Below, piece after piece: positions 4,481 through 5,936 of a DNA stretch of 5,936 nucleotides (the first letter of the stretch is position 1; each line of letters opens with the position of its first letter). The notes under the pieces were generated by a model that worked only from the letters and a program-made list of their open reading frames with translations, did no database searches and was not told where the DNA came from. Origin of the DNA: Alphaproteobacteria bacterium (GTDB lineage: Bacteria; Pseudomonadota; Alphaproteobacteria; RF32; CAG-239); NCBI GenBank assembly GCA_017479785.1, contig JAFVBT010000070.1, positions 1 to 5,936 of the forward strand. Reading direction: 5' to 3'. Both the position numbers and the translations under genes were made by a program.

Positions 4481-5936
4481 TTATGCCGCCTTATCCTGTT
4501 TTTGAGTATATTGTCGCGCAAAATCTTCATAAAACGCTTTTAATTTTTCTTCTAACTCTTTGGAAATAATGCGTTCTGTTTTGATTTCCTCCAAATATTC
4601 CGGATGTTTGGTGCGTAAATCGGCTAAACTCGCCTTTTCAAAATCTTTAATGTTTTCTGTTTTGATGTGACGCAGATAGCCATGTACACCCGAAAAGATA
4701 GAAGCAACTTCTTCTTCGGTTGCCATCGGCTGATGAACCGGTTGTTTTAACAATTCGGTCAGTTTAGCTCCTTTGTCCAACAGATAGCGGGTTGATTTAT
4801 CCAAGTCGGAAGCAAATTGCGCAAATGCCGCCATTTCACGATATTGTGCCAAATCCAATTTTATTGAACCGGAAACCTGTTTCATGGCTTTAATTTGAGC
4901 CGCAGAGCCGACACGTGAAACTGAAATGCCGACATTAACGGCCGGACGAATGCCTTGGTAGAATAATGATGTTTCCAAGAATATTTGTCCGTCGGTAATG
5001 GAAATAACGTTAGTCGGAATATATGCCGAAACATCACCGGCCTGCGTTTCAATAACCGGCATCGCCGTCAGCGAGCCCGCGCCGTATTTTTCATTGAGTT
5101 TGGCCGTACGTTCCAACAGGCGTGAATGCAGATAAAAAACATCTACGGGATAGGCTTCTCGTCCCGGTGGACGACGTATTAACAAAGACATTTGCCGATA
5201 TGCAACGGCTTGCTTGGAAAGGTCATCATAGAAAATTACCGCATGCATGCCGTTGTCTCGGAAATATTCACCCATTGCCGTGCCGGCATAAGGTGCCAAA
5301 AATTGCAGCGGTGCAGCTTCAGATGCCGTTGCCGCCACAACGATTGTGTAATCCATTGCACCATGCTCACGCAGTGTTTTGACAACTTGCGCAACGGATG
5401 AACGTTTTTGCCCGACAGCCACATAAATGCAGAACAATTTTTCCTTATCGGATTTTGCTTCATCATTTGTACGTTTTTGATTGATAATTGTATCAATAAT
5501 GATGGAAGTTTTTCCTGTTTGTCTGTCGCCGATAATCAGTTCGCGCTGTCCTCTGCCGATTGGGATGAGGGAGTCTATAACTTTCAGTCCGGTCTGCACC
5601 GGTTCATGTACGCTTTTACGAGAAATAATGCCTAAGGCCTTAATTTCGGCATTGCTTAATTTTTCAGCCTTTATTTCGCCGAGTCCGTCAATCGGATTCC
5701 CCAGAGCATCAACCACGCGCCCTAGCAATTCTTTTCCGACCGGAACGCTGACGATTTTTCCCGTTCTTTTAACCAAATCACCTTCTTTAATGCCTTCATC
5801 ATCACCGAACAACACAACGCTGACGGTGTCCTCTTCCAAATTCAGTGCCATGCCGATAATACCGTTCGGAAACTCAACCATTTCATTAAGTTGAACTTTA
5901 TCTAAGCCGTACACGCGAACAATGCCGTCACCGACC
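4481..5936 (-). CDS. atpA: ATP synthase F1 alpha subunit, N-terminus cut by the window edge
   Basis: The frame is open to the right edge, with 484 whole codons visible. The GTG at 5914 is internal, not the start: codons upstream of it read VGDGIVR, the conserved strand before VYGLD in all alpha subunits. About 33 residues are missing by comparison with E. coli alpha. Numbering visible residues from that V, the nucleotide-binding loop GDRQTGKT is at 136-143. It is followed by VAVGQKRSSVAQV (173-185), FYDDLSKQAVAYRQMS (235-250), RRPPGREAYP (254-263) and ISITDGQIFLE (311-321). The arginine that reaches into the beta catalytic site is R341 in SVSRVG. Alpha forms the hexamer with beta and holds the three non-catalytic nucleotide sites. 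The C-terminal domain matches the alphaproteobacterial pattern (AQFASDLDKSTRYLLDKGAK, visible residues 372-391). It is first of the visible atp genes; atpH and the operon promoter should lie to the right of the window. Confidence 0.98.
   Translation of the reverse strand, partial: VGDGIVRVYGLDKVQLNEMVEFPNGIIGMALNLEEDTVSVVLFGDDEGIKEGDLVKRTGKIVSVPVGKELLGRVVDALGNPIDGLGEIKAEKLSNAEIKALGIISRKSVHEPVQTGLKVIDSLIPIGRGQRELIIGDRQTGKTSIIIDTIINQKRTNDEAKSDKEKLFCIYVAVGQKRSSVAQVVKTLREHGAMDYTIVVAATASEAAPLQFLAPYAGTAMGEYFRDNGMHAVIFYDDLSKQAVAYRQMSLLIRRPPGREAYPVDVFYLHSRLLERTAKLNEKYGAGSLTAMPVIETQAGDVSAYIPTNVISITDGQIFLETSLFYQGIRPAVNVGISVSRVGSAAQIKAMKQVSGSIKLDLAQYREMAAFAQFASDLDKSTRYLLDKGAKLTELLKQPVHQPMATEEEVASIFSGVHGYLRHIKTENIKDFEKASLADLRTKHPEYLEEIKTERIISKELEEKLKAFYEDFARQYTQKQDKAA

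Noticed and set aside
5481..5894. A 137-codon plus-strand open frame opposite atpA
   Set aside because: It is antisense to the alpha subunit barrel and P-loop region, with the same Ser/Pro-rich shadow composition and no recognisable domain.
5912..5914. GTG as the start of atpA
   Set aside because: The frame stays open upstream and encodes VGDGIVR, a conserved piece of the alpha subunit, so the gene continues beyond the window.
1..5936. A hidden novel system, mobile element, CRISPR array or RNA gene
   Set aside because: Nearly all bases belong to recognised conserved genes in compact operons; no direct repeats, terminal inverted repeats, transposase or integrase motifs, or structured RNA were seen in the two short gaps beyond the terminator hairpin.

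Overview
This window is ordinary chromosomal housekeeping DNA, most likely from an alphaproteobacterium with a fairly AT-rich genome. The lineage call rests on the F1-ATPase subunits, read by eye: the beta chain carries the 'FAHLDATTVLSR' and 'AFYMVGTIEDA' wording typical of alphaproteobacteria and mitochondria. The alpha chain has the matching 'MAAFAQFASDLD' and 'ISITDGQIFLE' blocks. The gene order atpA-atpG-atpD-atpC also fits the F1-only operon (atpHAGDC) of that class, although atpH lies outside the window. A low-GC host- or gut-associated member is plausible but is inference only.

Layout from left to right: (1) positions 1-210, minus strand, the first 70 codons of an RNase H-fold protein that runs off the left edge. 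(2) Positions 211-386, an AT-rich divergent intergenic region with promoter-like elements facing both ways. (3) Positions 387-1683, plus strand, a two-gene operon for the two subunits of an acetoacetate/butyrate-type CoA-transferase (atoD-atoA), whose reading frames overlap by 14 bases. (4) Positions 1684-1713, a 30-base convergent gap holding a hairpin terminator whose T-tract, read on the minus strand, runs into the atoA stop codon. (5) Positions 1714-5936, minus strand, the F1 sector of ATP synthase: atpC (epsilon), atpD (beta), atpG (gamma) and atpA (alpha, missing its N-terminus at the right edge).

The four atp genes are packed very tightly: atpA and atpG abut as TAAATG, atpG and atpD are 17 bases apart, and atpD and atpC overlap as TAATG. 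They form the soluble catalytic head and rotor stalk of the enzyme that makes ATP from the proton gradient. The CoA-transferase activates acetoacetate or short-chain fatty acids by moving CoA between acyl groups, feeding acetyl-CoA metabolism. The two operons share a terminator region but have no obvious direct functional link.

I find no mobile element, CRISPR array, RNA gene or new defence-like system. The points most worth a second look are a Tyr-to-Phe change at the adenine-contacting position of the beta catalytic site and a short, divergent epsilon subunit.
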